From Candidatus Fimenecus excrementigallinarum (GTDB lineage Bacteria > Bacillota > Clostridia > Oscillospirales > Acutalibacteraceae): a stretch of DNA of 64,000 nucleotides. Positions 57,344 through 64,000 of this stretch are shown here, piece after piece. The stretch covers positions 50,409 through 114,408 of the forward strand of contig DVMW01000036.1 in the NCBI GenBank assembly GCA_018714805.1, in the 5' to 3' direction. The translations under genes were made by a program, and so were the position numbers. The notes under the pieces were generated by a model. That model was not told where the DNA came from and did no database searches. It saw only the letters and a program-made list of their open reading frames with translations. Each line of letters starts with the position of its first letter. Within the stretch, counting starts at the first letter, position 1.

Positions 57344-57360
57344 ATACCCATAGGGGGTAT
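57344..57360 (-). promoter_or_regulatory. CsoR operator, downstream copy
   Basis: ATACCCATAGGGGGTAT, the G/C-tract palindrome typical of CsoR sites, directly before the csoR start and after the -10 element. Identical to the copy at 57370-57386. Confidence 0.8.
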
Positions 57361-57364
57361 CTGT

Positions 57365-57393
57365 ATTATATACCCATAGGGGGTATATGTCAA
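57365..57393 (-). promoter_or_regulatory. Consensus sigma-A promoter of csoR-copA
   Basis: On the minus strand TTGACA (57393-57388), 17-bp spacer, TATAAT (57370-57365). The spacer is filled by a CsoR operator, so repressor binding would block polymerase. Confidence 0.93.
57370..57386 (-). promoter_or_regulatory. CsoR operator, copy within the promoter spacer
   Basis: Second ATACCCATAGGGGGTAT, 26 bp from the first (centre to centre), lying between -35 and -10 of the csoR promoter. Confidence 0.82.
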
Positions 57394-57400
57394 GCAGAAA

Positions 57401-57424
57401 AACAGCCCGCAAAAGCGGGCTGTT
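57401..57424 (-). terminator. Terminator of the helical-bundle protein gene
   Basis: AACAGCCCGC (57401-57410) pairs with GCGGGCTGTT (57415-57424); on the minus strand it is followed by TTTTTC. Confidence 0.85.
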
Positions 57425-57437
57425 CTGCATGGTCCGT

Positions 57438-57872
57438 TTACAGATATTGGCGGATGTCCATAGCAAGGCTTTCCTCGCAGCGGATAAGCTTTTTGGCGAG
57501 GGCCTTGGCGGTCTCGTCGGCGTCTGCATACTGGTTCAAGTCGCGGCAGATTGTCTTGACGCCCATGTTGCAGCCGTCGATGACAAGGTCCGCCACCTTG
57601 CCGTCGGTGGGGTTTGCGAGCAGCTCTGCGTTCGTTTTGAGCCACGACATCCCCTTGGCGATTGGGTTCGGGCTTTTGCCGGCGGCGCCGGAGGTGTTCA
57701 AAACGGTCTGCACCTCCGCTTTAAGCGCCTCGTGCTCGGCAATGGTGCTCTCCAAACGCTTCTTAAAGCCGGGGTCCTTTACGTTGTCGCACACCTCCAA
57801 AAGCGAATCATAGCCCATCTGCGTGCCGACGTCGCATTCCTGCAAAAGGCGAATGGTGTCTTCCTGTTTCAT
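57438..57872 (-). CDS. Clostridial four-helix-bundle protein of unknown function
   Basis: A 144-residue, mainly helical, acidic protein resembling ferritin-like four-helix-bundle proteins common in Clostridia (PA2169/DUF2383-like). Recognisable segments are LLQECDVGTQMGYDSLLEV, a glutamate/histidine pair in AEHEALKAE, KSPNPIAKGMSWLKTN and DGCNMGVKTICRDLNQY. No complete di-iron motif can be stated from sequence. The start at 57872 is chosen because AAAGG is 9 bases upstream; an ATG at 57881 abuts it. Function unknown; a general-stress or storage role is only a guess. Confidence 0.7.
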   Translation of the reverse strand: MKQEDTIRLLQECDVGTQMGYDSLLEVCDNVKDPGFKKRLESTIAEHEALKAEVQTVLNTSGAAGKSPNPIAKGMSWLKTNAELLANPTDGKVADLVIDGCNMGVKTICRDLNQYADADETAKALAKKLIRCEESLAMDIRQYL

Positions 57873-57928
57873 GCTTGTCATCCTTTGCTGTTTTTTAACA
57901 GTATGGCAAGGTATGACGGTTTTATGCG

Positions 57929-59482
57929 TTAATCAAGCGGCGTTTCGCACAGCTCGGAAAACGTGTAGCTGCAAAATACGACGGTGTCCACGCTTTGCGC
58001 GATATTTGTCTGCTCATACAAAAGGCCGATGTTTCCGTCCGGCAGCTCGGTTAAGCACGAATACGCAAAATAGGTGTCCGCGTCGGTCAGTTCTTTTTTA
58101 TATTTCCAGTCCACACCGTATGTCCCGGCCTCGTCCGCTTCCAAAACGCCGACATAAAGGAACCCGTTTTTCCGCCCTTCACCCGCGGGTGCGGAAAGGA
58201 GCACGACGTCCTTGCCGTCCAGTTTCCGGTTTATCCGCAGCGCGGAGACCTGACAGCCGGAGCCGGCGCTCAGCGGCAGCGCGTCGTCCAGCGTCGGCGC
58301 ACTCCAGCTTTCACCGCCGTTTGTGCTGCGCGAGACGGACATATAGCCGCTCGTCGTTCGGGAAAACGCAAGCAGAGACCCGTCGGGGCATTCGACAAGC
58401 TGGGTTTCGCTCATGCTGCGTATCTCGTCTGTAAGCGTTACGAATTCGCCGGACTGCCAGGTTTTGCCGCCGTCGTCGCTGAACAGCGCGGCAAACTGCT
58501 GCTCGCCGGTCTCGGCGTCCAGCGCATAGGCGGTGAACAGCAGCCGCCCCTTGTGCGCGCCCGTGGTCAGCTGTACGCCGCGCCCGGGGCTGACGCCGAA
58601 AAAGCCTACGTTTTCGGGCTTGACCTGCGCGTTAAGCTCGACGGGCTCCGACCAGGTTTTCCCGTCGTCGTCCGAGTAAAGCAGATACAGATACGAGGTG
58701 CCAAGCGCGGAAAACAGCGCGCCGTCATAAAAGATGTGCATCGGGACCTGCTCACCGGTCTCGACGACATAGGGGACGTTGAACCAGTATTTCTGCCGGC
58801 GCTGCGCTAAGAAAAGCGGCTGTCCGTTTTCCAGAATTTCGCCGCGCGCGTTTACGGTGTATTCGGTTTTTGCGCCGGCTTCGTCATAGATTGCGCCGTC
58901 CTCGCGCAGCGTATAGGAAAATTCCGTTTCGCCCGCCTTGCGCAGCAGCAGCGCAGGCTGTCCGTCTATTTGCGTGTAGCCGGTGCCGACTTCGGAAGCG
59001 GGAGCGCCGGCGTTTGCGGGAAATGCGTCCATAAGCAGAAAAATGCGGCCGGTCGTCGTGTCCTCCAAAAGCGCGGGGTCAATAACGGACGCGCTGTCGG
59101 CTACCGTGTAGGAACCGTTGGACTTCAGAAGCATCCCGTCGTTCGCCCAATCCCGGAACCCGGCGACAAGCCGGGGAGATTCCCAGCTTTGCCCGGCGTC
59201 GAAGCTGCGCGAAACGGCGGCGTCGATGTTGTTCGGCGAGTCGTGCGTGCCGCCGTAGCGCGCGTCAATTGCGGCGAGCACCGTGCCGCTTTGCGTGGTC
59301 CAAAGGGCGGGGATGCGGTAGTAGTTGCAGGAAAGCTCAGAGGAAGCCGAAAAAGGCTTGACGCCCTCCACGGGGTCGTTCGGCGCTTTGGCGCTCTTCG
59401 GCGTGATGACAAAGCCAAGCCCGGCAACAAGGACGCCGACCGCCAGAAGCACACACAGGACGATACACAGGATTTTTCGCAT
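57929..59482 (-). CDS. GH33 sialidase (exo-alpha-sialidase)
   Basis: A 517-residue exported sialidase releasing sialic acid from host glycans. A hydrophobic N-terminal segment (about 4-27) is a signal peptide or anchor without lipobox. The arginine motif YYRIPAL follows near residue 55, and four Asp-boxes of the S-x-D-x-G-x-x-W type are visible: SFDAGQSW, SDDDGKTW, SDDGGKTW and STNGGESW. An insert between the first and second boxes fits the irregular domain of larger bacterial sialidases. GGTGAGA precedes the ATG. Divergent from the collagen-like gene. Confidence 0.93.
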   Translation of the reverse strand: MRKILCIVLCVLLAVGVLVAGLGFVITPKSAKAPNDPVEGVKPFSASSELSCNYYRIPALWTTQSGTVLAAIDARYGGTHDSPNNIDAAVSRSFDAGQSWESPRLVAGFRDWANDGMLLKSNGSYTVADSASVIDPALLEDTTTGRIFLLMDAFPANAGAPASEVGTGYTQIDGQPALLLRKAGETEFSYTLREDGAIYDEAGAKTEYTVNARGEILENGQPLFLAQRRQKYWFNVPYVVETGEQVPMHIFYDGALFSALGTSYLYLLYSDDDGKTWSEPVELNAQVKPENVGFFGVSPGRGVQLTTGAHKGRLLFTAYALDAETGEQQFAALFSDDGGKTWQSGEFVTLTDEIRSMSETQLVECPDGSLLAFSRTTSGYMSVSRSTNGGESWSAPTLDDALPLSAGSGCQVSALRINRKLDGKDVVLLSAPAGEGRKNGFLYVGVLEADEAGTYGVDWKYKKELTDADTYFAYSCLTELPDGNIGLLYEQTNIAQSVDTVVFCSYTFSELCETPLD

Positions 59483-59484
59483 AG

Positions 59485-60306
<822 letters not shown>

Positions 60307-60322
60307 AAGCAGGGCGAGCAAA

Positions 60323-60358
60323 AATATACCCCCCCGGCCGGGCGGCAGGGGGTATATT
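60323..60358 (+). terminator. Terminator-like hairpin after the collagen-like gene
   Basis: AATATACCCCC pairs with GGGGGTATATT around a GC-rich loop. The tail has no strong T tract, so termination efficiency is uncertain. Confidence 0.5.
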
Positions 60359-60384
60359 GGTTTATCGTCGCAAGTTGAATGAAA

Positions 60385-60573
60385 TATCGCTGCGCGATAG
60401 GAAAGAATCCTGCGGATTATGATATTTCCTGCTTCGCAGGAAGTGAAAAGAAATAAATCCCCATGCGCCGCAGCGTATTTCACAGCGAAGCTGTTTCCTA
60501 TGCCGCAGGCATATTTCAAAAATCCCGCGGGATTTATTTCATTGAAAAAAGCACGCTTTCGCGTGCTTTTTTC
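60385..60573. repeat. Array of eight short palindromes with minimal loops
   Basis: Stem-loops follow one another: TATCGC-TGC-GCGATA (60385-60399), AATCC-TGC-GGATT (60406-60418), TTCCTGC-TTC-GCAGGAA (60426-60442), ATGCGC-CGCA-GCGTAT (60463-60478), ACAGC-GAA-GCTGT (60482-60494), TATGCC-GCA-GGCATA (60499-60513), AAATCCC-GC-GGGATTT (60520-60535) and a terminator-like AAAAAAGCACGC-TTTC stem (60544-60573). Spacers are short and often contain TTTCA or TGAAA. Stem sequences differ but loop style is the same. Confidence 0.85.
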
Positions 60574-60695
60574 TGGCGGAGATGGAGAGACTCGAAAAGG
60601 CTGCGCCTTTTCGTTTGCTTCGCAAACAACCGATTGTATGTCCGTGCGCCTCGGCTGTGCCTGCAGCGCACATGGACGAATCGTTCGAGTCTCTC
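60574..60695 (-). repeat. Partial tRNA-Ser 3' end copy with inverted T-arm partner
   Basis: 60574-60596 is identical over 23 bp to the 3' end (CCA, acceptor, T arm) of tRNA-Ser(GCT) at 60750-60772. Its GAGAGACTCGAA (60585-60596) is repeated inverted at 60684-60695. Between them lie palindromes CGAAAAGGC-TGC-GCCTTTTCG (60593-60613) and GTTTGC-TTC-GCAAAC (60613-60627). No full tRNA can be folded. Confidence 0.8.
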
Positions 60696-60712
60696 GCGTA
60701 CGATGCACAATA

Positions 60713-60749
60713 AATACTGACCGGCTGCCACAAAGCAGCCGGTCAGTAT
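60713..60749 (-). terminator. Terminator of tRNA-Ser(GCT)
   Basis: AATACTGACCGGCTGC (60713-60728) pairs with GCAGCCGGTCAGTATT (60735-60750), minus-strand tail TTATTG. Confidence 0.75.
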
Positions 60750-60840
60750 TGGCGGAGATGGAGAGACTCGAACTCTCGCGCCGGTTGCCCGACCTACGCC
60801 CTTAGCAGGGGCGCCTCGTCACCAACTTGAGTACATCTCC
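60750..60840 (-). tRNA. tRNA-Ser (anticodon GCT)
   Basis: Acceptor GGAGATG/CATCTCC, discriminator G and encoded CCA, anticodon loop CTGCTAA on a CGCCC/GGGCG stem, a long variable arm typical of serine tRNAs, and T arm GAGAG-TTCGAGT-CTCTC. Confidence 0.96.
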
Positions 60841-60898
60841 GTGTTGTAACGTCGTATAGACTATGCAGTTGTATCGTTTTCCAAACGCCGGAACCCTC

Positions 60899-60914
60899 GC
60901 GGGTTCGAATCCGC
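60899..60914 (+). repeat. Isolated tRNA T-arm-like sequence, opposite strand
   Basis: GCGGGTTCGAATCCGC contains the 12-mer GGGTTCGAATCC found in the T arm of the adjacent tRNA-Ser(TGA), but inverted relative to it. A canonical 5-bp T stem, acceptor stem and D arm are missing, so it is a fragment, not a functional tRNA. Confidence 0.55.
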
Positions 60915-60966
60915 TTCTAAAGGACTTTGATATATGGGAAAGATAGCGTTCCTATCAAACAGTCAT

Positions 60967-61055
60967 TGGCGGAGAGAGTGGGATTCGAACCCACGGTACG
61001 TTGCCGTACGACGGTTTTCAAGACCGTTCCGTTATGACCGCTTCGGTATCTCTCC
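60967..61055 (-). tRNA. tRNA-Ser (anticodon TGA)
   Basis: Acceptor GGAGAGA/TCTCTCC, encoded CCA, anticodon loop CTTGAAA on ACGGT/ACCGT, long variable arm and T arm GTGGG-TTCGAAT-CCCAC. Confidence 0.97.
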
Positions 61056-61073
61056 GTGTCGGGGACGGCATTT

Positions 61074-61102
61074 ATCATAGCATAGTTTGCGCGCGATGTC
61101 AA
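61074..61102 (-). promoter_or_regulatory. Sigma-A promoter of tRNA-Ser(TGA)
   Basis: On the minus strand TTGACA (61102-61097), 17-bp spacer ending TGC, TATGAT (61079-61074). Confidence 0.85.
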
Positions 61103-61222
61103 CGCCGAAAACGGCGAATTTCGCCTTTCTGTAAAATTTCGGTAAAACCGATTGCATTTTACCATTCCTTGTGGTACGCTTAATTTACATAAACAGCCGT
61201 GCGGATTGCAAAAAGGAGAACT

Positions 61223-61738
61223 ATGGAATTTTCATACGCATACCAGGAATCTGTAATTGCCAAGCAGAAAAATATCGCGCTTATCGCGCACGACAACAAA
61301 AAAGAAGAGATTATTGAATGGTGCCTGAAAAATGCGGAAATCTTAAAGCACCATTTCCTGTTCGGAACGGGGACAACCGCCCGGATGATTGCCGAACGCA
61401 CGCAGCTGCCGATTCGCGGCTTCAACAGCGGCCCCTTGGGCGGCGACCAGCAGATTGGCGCGCGCATTGTGGACGGCAAGATTGATATTGTCATTTTCTT
61501 TTCCGACCCCCTGACCGCGCAGCCGCACGACCCGGACGTCAAGGCGCTTCTGCGCATAGCGCAGGTGTTCGACATTCCCATTGCCAACAACAAGGCGACG
61601 GCGGATTTTATCATCACCTCAAAATTCATGAATTCCGAGTACCGCCACCGCCTGATTGACTTTGAACGCAGCGTTGAGGAGCGCGCCGAGCAGCTCGAGG
61701 AGGAGGTCCAAAAGGACGAGCTGCGGGAGGACGATTGA
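61223..61738 (+). CDS. mgsA: Methylglyoxal synthase
   Basis: Converts dihydroxyacetone phosphate to methylglyoxal and phosphate, a bypass that relieves phosphate starvation or sugar-phosphate stress. The 171-residue protein has the N-terminal NIALIAHDNKK segment, the phosphate-binding TGTTARMI region and catalytic D75 in GPLGGDQQIGA, then FFSDPLTAQPHDPDVKALLR. AAAAGGAG lies about 5 bases before the ATG at 61223; upstream in-frame codons lack such a site. A charged Glu-rich tail of about 25 residues follows the conserved core. Confidence 0.96.
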   Translation: MEFSYAYQESVIAKQKNIALIAHDNKKEEIIEWCLKNAEILKHHFLFGTGTTARMIAERTQLPIRGFNSGPLGGDQQIGARIVDGKIDIVIFFSDPLTAQPHDPDVKALLRIAQVFDIPIANNKATADFIITSKFMNSEYRHRLIDFERSVEERAEQLEEEVQKDELREDD

Positions 61739-61763
61739 CCATACGCATACAGCCGTGCGCTGC

Positions 61764-61792
61764 TTGACAGCGTGCGGCTTTTGTATTATAAT
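61764..61792 (+). promoter_or_regulatory. Consensus sigma-A promoter for the DUF1648 gene
   Basis: TTGACA (61764-61769), exactly 17 bp, TATAAT (61787-61792), 55 bp before the ATG. Confidence 0.9.
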
Positions 61793-61847
61793 TACTAATA
61801 CAAGATAGCCGCTTTCAGAGATTGTTTTATGCGGAAAGGAGATTCCC

Positions 61848-62210
61848 ATGCGCAAACATCTGCCGGCAGTCGTCGTTTCCCCGCAGTTCCTCCCGTCGCT
61901 GTTTACGGCGGTAAATCTCATGTTAGCCGCCGTGTACTGCCTTGTATTTTTTGTAACGCTTGACGGCCTGCCCGATACCGTCCCGCTGCACTATACGAAC
62001 GGTGTCGGCTTTGACCGCTGGGGCGACAAATCAGAGCTCCGCTTTCTGGGTATATTTCCGGGAGTGCTGGCCGTACTCAACACAATTGTGTCCGCGCTGC
62101 TGATTCGTTGGAAAACAAATTGGTTAGCCTACCTGTCCAACGGATTTATGCTGTTTATCACGCTTGTGATGGCTTTGGTGGCGGCGCTCATGCTGCGCGG
62201 CGCCATGTAA
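61848..62210 (+). CDS. DUF1648 small membrane protein
   Basis: A 120-residue protein with three predicted membrane helices (about 14-36, 68-86 and 92-116). Between the first two is the DUF1648 motif LPDTVPLHYTNGVGFDRWGDKSEL. DUF1648 is found in SdpI-like immunity proteins and in many small Firmicutes membrane proteins; this one lacks further SdpI parts, so immunity cannot be claimed. AAAGGAG is 7-8 bases upstream. Strong promoter, single gene. Confidence 0.8.
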   Translation: MRKHLPAVVVSPQFLPSLFTAVNLMLAAVYCLVFFVTLDGLPDTVPLHYTNGVGFDRWGDKSELRFLGIFPGVLAVLNTIVSALLIRWKTNWLAYLSNGFMLFITLVMALVAALMLRGAM

Positions 62211-62230
62211 CAAGCAGGGGAGCCGAAATT

Positions 62231-62310
62231 TCCCTTGCCGGATTTTATAAAAAACAACACCCGCCCTTTATGGACGGGTGTTGTTTTATGGCGGAGAGCA
62301 AGGGATTCGA
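62231..62310. repeat. 80-bp direct repeat, copy 1 (terminator plus tRNA-Ser 3' end)
   Basis: Nearly identical to 62394-62472. It contains a complete terminator hairpin (ACAACACCCG / CGGGTGTTGT) and the last 24 bases of tRNA-Ser(GGA) including CCA, but not the rest of the tRNA. The differences are a TA/AG-type change in the loop region and one base before the CCA. Confidence 0.85.
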
Positions 62311-62401
62311 TTCGCGGGCGCGCTGCGCGCCCTTGGTCGCTCGCGGTCGCAACGCTCCACCGGAGCGTTGCTCTGTGCCGCTCGTCCTTCGAATCCCTTG
62401 C
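62311..62401. repeat. Palindromic insert between the two tRNA-Ser 3' copies
   Basis: Contains GGGCGCG-CTG-CGCGCCC (62316-62332), GCAACGCTCC-ACC-GGAGCGTTGC (62349-62371) and TCGAATCCCTTGC (62389-62401), the inverted copy of GCAAGGGATTCGA at 62298-62310. No coding frame is convincing. Confidence 0.8.
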
Positions 62402-62472
62402 CGGATTTTATAAAAAACAACACCCGCCCTTTAAGGACGGGTGTTGTTTTTGGCGGAGAGCAAGGGATTCGA
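62394..62472. repeat. 80-bp direct repeat, copy 2 (overlaps functional tRNA-Ser 3' end)
   Basis: Second copy of the unit at 62231-62310; its right part is the true 3' end of tRNA-Ser(GGA). Confidence 0.85.
62412..62450 (-). terminator. Terminator of tRNA-Ser(GGA)
   Basis: On the minus strand AACAACACCCG pairs with CGGGTGTTGTT and a T-run (TTTTTTATAAAA) follows. Confidence 0.88.
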
Positions 62473-62543
62473 ACCCTCGAAGCCGCGTTGACGGCTTACA
62501 CGATTTCCAGTCGTGCTCCTTCGACCAGCTCGGACAACTCTCC
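62451..62543 (-). tRNA. tRNA-Ser (anticodon GGA)
   Basis: Acceptor GGAGAGT/GCTCTCC (one G-U pair), encoded CCA, anticodon loop CTGGAAA on CACGA/TCGTG, long variable arm (AAGCCGTCAACGCGGCTT) and T arm AGGG-TTCGAAT-CCCT. Confidence 0.97.
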
Positions 62544-62556
62544 GTGTCGCCTTGCT

Positions 62557-62585
62557 ATTATAGCGAATCCCCAAAGAAAAATCAA
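62557..62585 (-). promoter_or_regulatory. Sigma-A promoter of tRNA-Ser(GGA)
   Basis: On the minus strand TTGATT (62585-62580), 17-bp spacer, TATAAT (62562-62557). Confidence 0.88.
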
Positions 62586-62696
62586 GTTCTTTTTTGCCGG
62601 AATCCAAAATTTTGGCTTTTTCTTTCGCGGAACCAAACGTGTCCGCGCGGAATAGGATACAGCGAAGGACTGTTCCGAACAGAAAGGAGTATGAAC

Positions 62697-62927
62697 TTGA
62701 AATCTTATTTAGACTATTGCGAGGCCGCGCTCAAAGAGGCGACGGCGGACGTCTGCCCGGTAACACCCGCGGCAATCCCGCCGCTGCCGGCTGAGCCCGT
62801 CGTCACCATGGCGTATGTGCCATTCCAGACGGACGCGACTGCCTACGAGCCGGAAAAAGCCCTGCGCCGCGGCACGGCTTTCCCGGTGATTGACAAACCG
62901 TTTTACGGAGGGAAGTGCGGATGTTGA
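62697..62927 (+). CDS. cotJA: Spore coat associated protein CotJA
   Basis: A 76-residue CotJA family protein, first gene of the cotJ operon whose products join the inner spore coat. The signature is in the second half: TMAYVPFQ, then YEPEKALRRGTAFPVIDKPFYGGKC. The TTG at 62697 is preferred because GGAGT is 7 bases upstream; the in-frame ATG at 62691 directly follows that site. It overlaps cotJB by 7 bases. Confidence 0.88.
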   Translation: MKSYLDYCEAALKEATADVCPVTPAAIPPLPAEPVVTMAYVPFQTDATAYEPEKALRRGTAFPVIDKPFYGGKCGC

Positions 62928-63175
62928 CGGAAAAGAACAAACTGCAAAACGAGCTTTCCGCGCTGCAATTCATGGTGTGGGAGCTGCACCTGTATCTGGA
63001 CACTCACCCGCACGATGCGTCCGCCAAAGCGCGGCTTGCAAAATACCGCGCCGCCGCTGCGGCGAAAAAAGCGGCCTATGAAGAAAAATACGGTCCGTTG
63101 GACGCAAACGGCGGCTGCGGCAGCGACTGGCTGCGCGACCCCTGGCCGTGGGACCTTGAGGAGGGCATGTGCTGA
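62921..63175 (+). CDS. cotJB: Spore coat protein CotJB
   Basis: An 84-residue CotJB family protein: a helical N-terminal part (LQNELSALQFMVWELHLYLDTHP) and an aromatic C-terminal end (WLRDPWPWDLE) that typifies the family. GGAGGGAAG precedes the ATG at 62921. It sits between cotJA and cotJC with only 3 bp to the latter, so all three are translated from one message. Confidence 0.9.
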   Translation: MLTEKNKLQNELSALQFMVWELHLYLDTHPHDASAKARLAKYRAAAAAKKAAYEEKYGPLDANGGCGSDWLRDPWPWDLEEGMC

Positions 63176-63178
63176 GCC

Positions 63179-63805
63179 ATGTTTCAATATGAGAAAAAAT
63201 TGCAGTACCCGGTGCGCATCAAAAACCCGAATCCGAAGTATGCGCAGATAATCATCAGCCAGTACGGCGGGCCGGACGGGGAGCTGGGTGCGTCGCTGCG
63301 CTACCTTTCCCAGCGCTTCTCCATGCCGTTCGCGGAGCTCAAGGGCCTGCTGACGGACATCGGTACGGAAGAACTCGGGCACCTGGAAATGATTGGCGCC
63401 ATCGTTTATCAGCTGACGCGCAATCTGACACCCGAGGAAATCAAGAAGAGCGGCTTTGACACCTATTTCGTCGACCACACCACGGGCGTTTATCCTGTGG
63501 CGGCCAGCGGCGCGCCGTTTACCGCGGCGTATCTGCAAAGCAAGGGCGACCTGATTACCGACCTGCACGAGGACCTGGCCGCCGAGCAGAAGGCGCGGAC
63601 GACCTACGACAATATCCTGCGCCTGGTAGACGACCCGGATGTGCGCGACCCCATCAAATTTCTGCGGGAACGCGAAATCGTCCATTACCAGCGCTTCGGT
63701 GAGGGCCTGCGCCTTGCGACCGACCGGCTGAACGAAAAGAATTTCTATGCGTTCAACCCTTCGTTCGACAAGCAGTGCCTGAAAAACCCGCGCGCCTGCA
63801 AATGA
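63179..63805 (+). CDS. cotJC: CotJC, manganese-catalase-like spore coat protein
   Basis: A 208-residue member of the manganese catalase family found in spore coats. The four-helix bundle carries di-metal ligands of the usual kind: Glu in DGELGASLRYL, EELGHLEM (Glu and His), EDLAAEQKAR (Glu) and EREIVHYQRF (Glu and His). The active-site set therefore looks intact, so hydrogen peroxide removal is possible although the role in spores is mainly structural or protective. Followed by a strong terminator. Confidence 0.95.
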   Translation: MFQYEKKLQYPVRIKNPNPKYAQIIISQYGGPDGELGASLRYLSQRFSMPFAELKGLLTDIGTEELGHLEMIGAIVYQLTRNLTPEEIKKSGFDTYFVDHTTGVYPVAASGAPFTAAYLQSKGDLITDLHEDLAAEQKARTTYDNILRLVDDPDVRDPIKFLREREIVHYQRFGEGLRLATDRLNEKNFYAFNPSFDKQCLKNPRACK

Positions 63806-63825
63806 CAACCCCACGCAAAATACCG

Positions 63826-63856
63826 CACGGCCCGGAAAATTCCGGGCCGTGTTGTT
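63826..63856 (+). terminator. Terminator of the cotJ operon
   Basis: CACGGCCCGGAA (63826-63837) pairs with TTCCGGGCCGTG (63840-63851), tail TTGTT. Confidence 0.8.
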
Positions 63857-63929
63857 AATGAAACAGCAAAAAAGTACAGTTTACAAGGGACTACACAGGG
63901 TAACGGTCTGACGGGAGGATTACCGCCCG

Positions 63930-64000
63930 TCAGATTTTCCATGTAATGTTCAAGCTGTCGCTTGTGGCGGCAACGGTGGTAATCATCAAATCCACCACCC
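63930..64000 (-). CDS. Possible C-terminal end of a gene cut by the window edge
   Basis: A minus-strand frame enters from the right edge and reads 23 codons ending ITTVAATSDSLNITWKI before TGA at 63930-63932; CTGACGGG/CCCGTCAG forms a hairpin over the stop. Short open frames of this length arise by chance, so this is weak. Confidence 0.25.
   Translation of the reverse strand, partial: VVDLMITTVAATSDSLNITWKI

Larger units (their letters stand above)
60307..60749. other. Gene-free palindrome-rich region downstream of the collagen-like gene
   Basis: No convincing gene. It holds the terminator of the collagen-like gene, a run of eight short hairpins (60385-60573), a partial copy of a tRNA-Ser 3' end (60574-60596), more short palindromes, an inverted T-arm copy (60684-60695) and the terminator of tRNA-Ser (60713-60749). 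Confidence 0.8.

Noticed and set aside
60385..60573. CRISPR array
   Set aside because: No constant direct repeat; units differ in stem sequence and spacing is only 5-20 bp.
60841..60920. A functional plus-strand tRNA containing the T-arm-like GCGGGTTCGAATCCGC
   Set aside because: The T stem has mismatches, no acceptor or D arm pairs, and the apparent anticodon stem has only three pairs. It is a fragment at most.
62650..62665. Sigma-E promoter upstream of cotJA
   Set aside because: GGATACAGC resembles the -10 element only partly and no -35 element is found at the right distance.
63745..63942. Minus-strand open frame of 65 codons after cotJC
   Set aside because: Mostly antisense to cotJC and its terminator, no ribosome-binding site or domain.

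Overview
The window is one contiguous, GC-rich stretch of a spore-forming Firmicutes chromosome, most likely a gut Clostridia of the Oscillospiraceae/Ruminococcaceae type. This rests on the Gram-positive form of PurF, the tig-clpP-clpX order, KtrAB, CsoR and ArsR metal regulators, a cotJABC spore-coat operon, a collagen-like spore-type protein, and many promoters of the form TTGACA-N17-TATAAT. Shine-Dalgarno sites are clear and non-ATG starts (GTG, TTG) are common. No phage, insertion sequence, rRNA or CRISPR array was seen.

Layout. 0-1.1 kb: rplS facing a NUDIX hydrolase. 1.2-5 kb (minus): a glycan operon of a GH123-like and a GH89 enzyme. 5.1-9.4 kb: typA, an amidohydrolase and a sodium:solute symporter. 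9.5-13.6 kb: an aryl-acid/2-oxoacid operon (phenylacetate-CoA ligase, iorA, iorB, double-ACT protein). 13.7-14.9 kb: an MreB-family gene and tRNA-Gly. 15-18.9 kb: two overlapping signal peptidases, rbgA, rnhB, yraN and a dipeptidase. 19-25 kb: thrC, a DUF1540 mini-gene, a phosphoesterase, tig, clpP, clpX. 25-28.5 kb: an MFS transporter, an LCP-like protein and a transglutaminase-like protein. 28.5-30.8 kb: folE-folP-folB-folK.

31-39.6 kb is a glutamine/nitrogen divergon. On the minus strand a three-gene glutamate synthase, glutamine synthetase and an ANTAR RNA-binding regulator form one operon. On the plus strand lie pyrG and purF, both glutamine amidotransferases. The shared 374-bp intergenic region holds two near-consensus divergent promoters, each followed by a hairpin plus U-tract before the first gene. 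This is an attenuation layout.

39.7-51.9 kb holds a PrsA-like foldase, an ABC-F ATPase, KtrAB potassium uptake, a split ThrE exporter, UDP-galactopyranose mutase, a glycosyltransferase and a GH2 beta-mannosidase. 51.9-57.4 kb is a metal-resistance block: an ArsR-type Zn/Cd sensor with a stand-alone HMA protein and a P1B-2 ATPase, facing a CsoR-regulated copper ATPase whose C terminus is a CopZ-like domain with its own ribosome-binding site. 57.4-60.3 kb: a helical-bundle protein, a GH33 sialidase and a collagen-like protein. 60.3-62.6 kb carries three tRNA-Ser genes (GCT, TGA, GGA), mgsA, a DUF1648 protein and an odd set of short palindromes and partial tRNA-Ser copies. The window ends with cotJABC.

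The most unusual material is the palindromic DNA around the tRNA-Ser genes and the paired attenuators of the nitrogen divergon.
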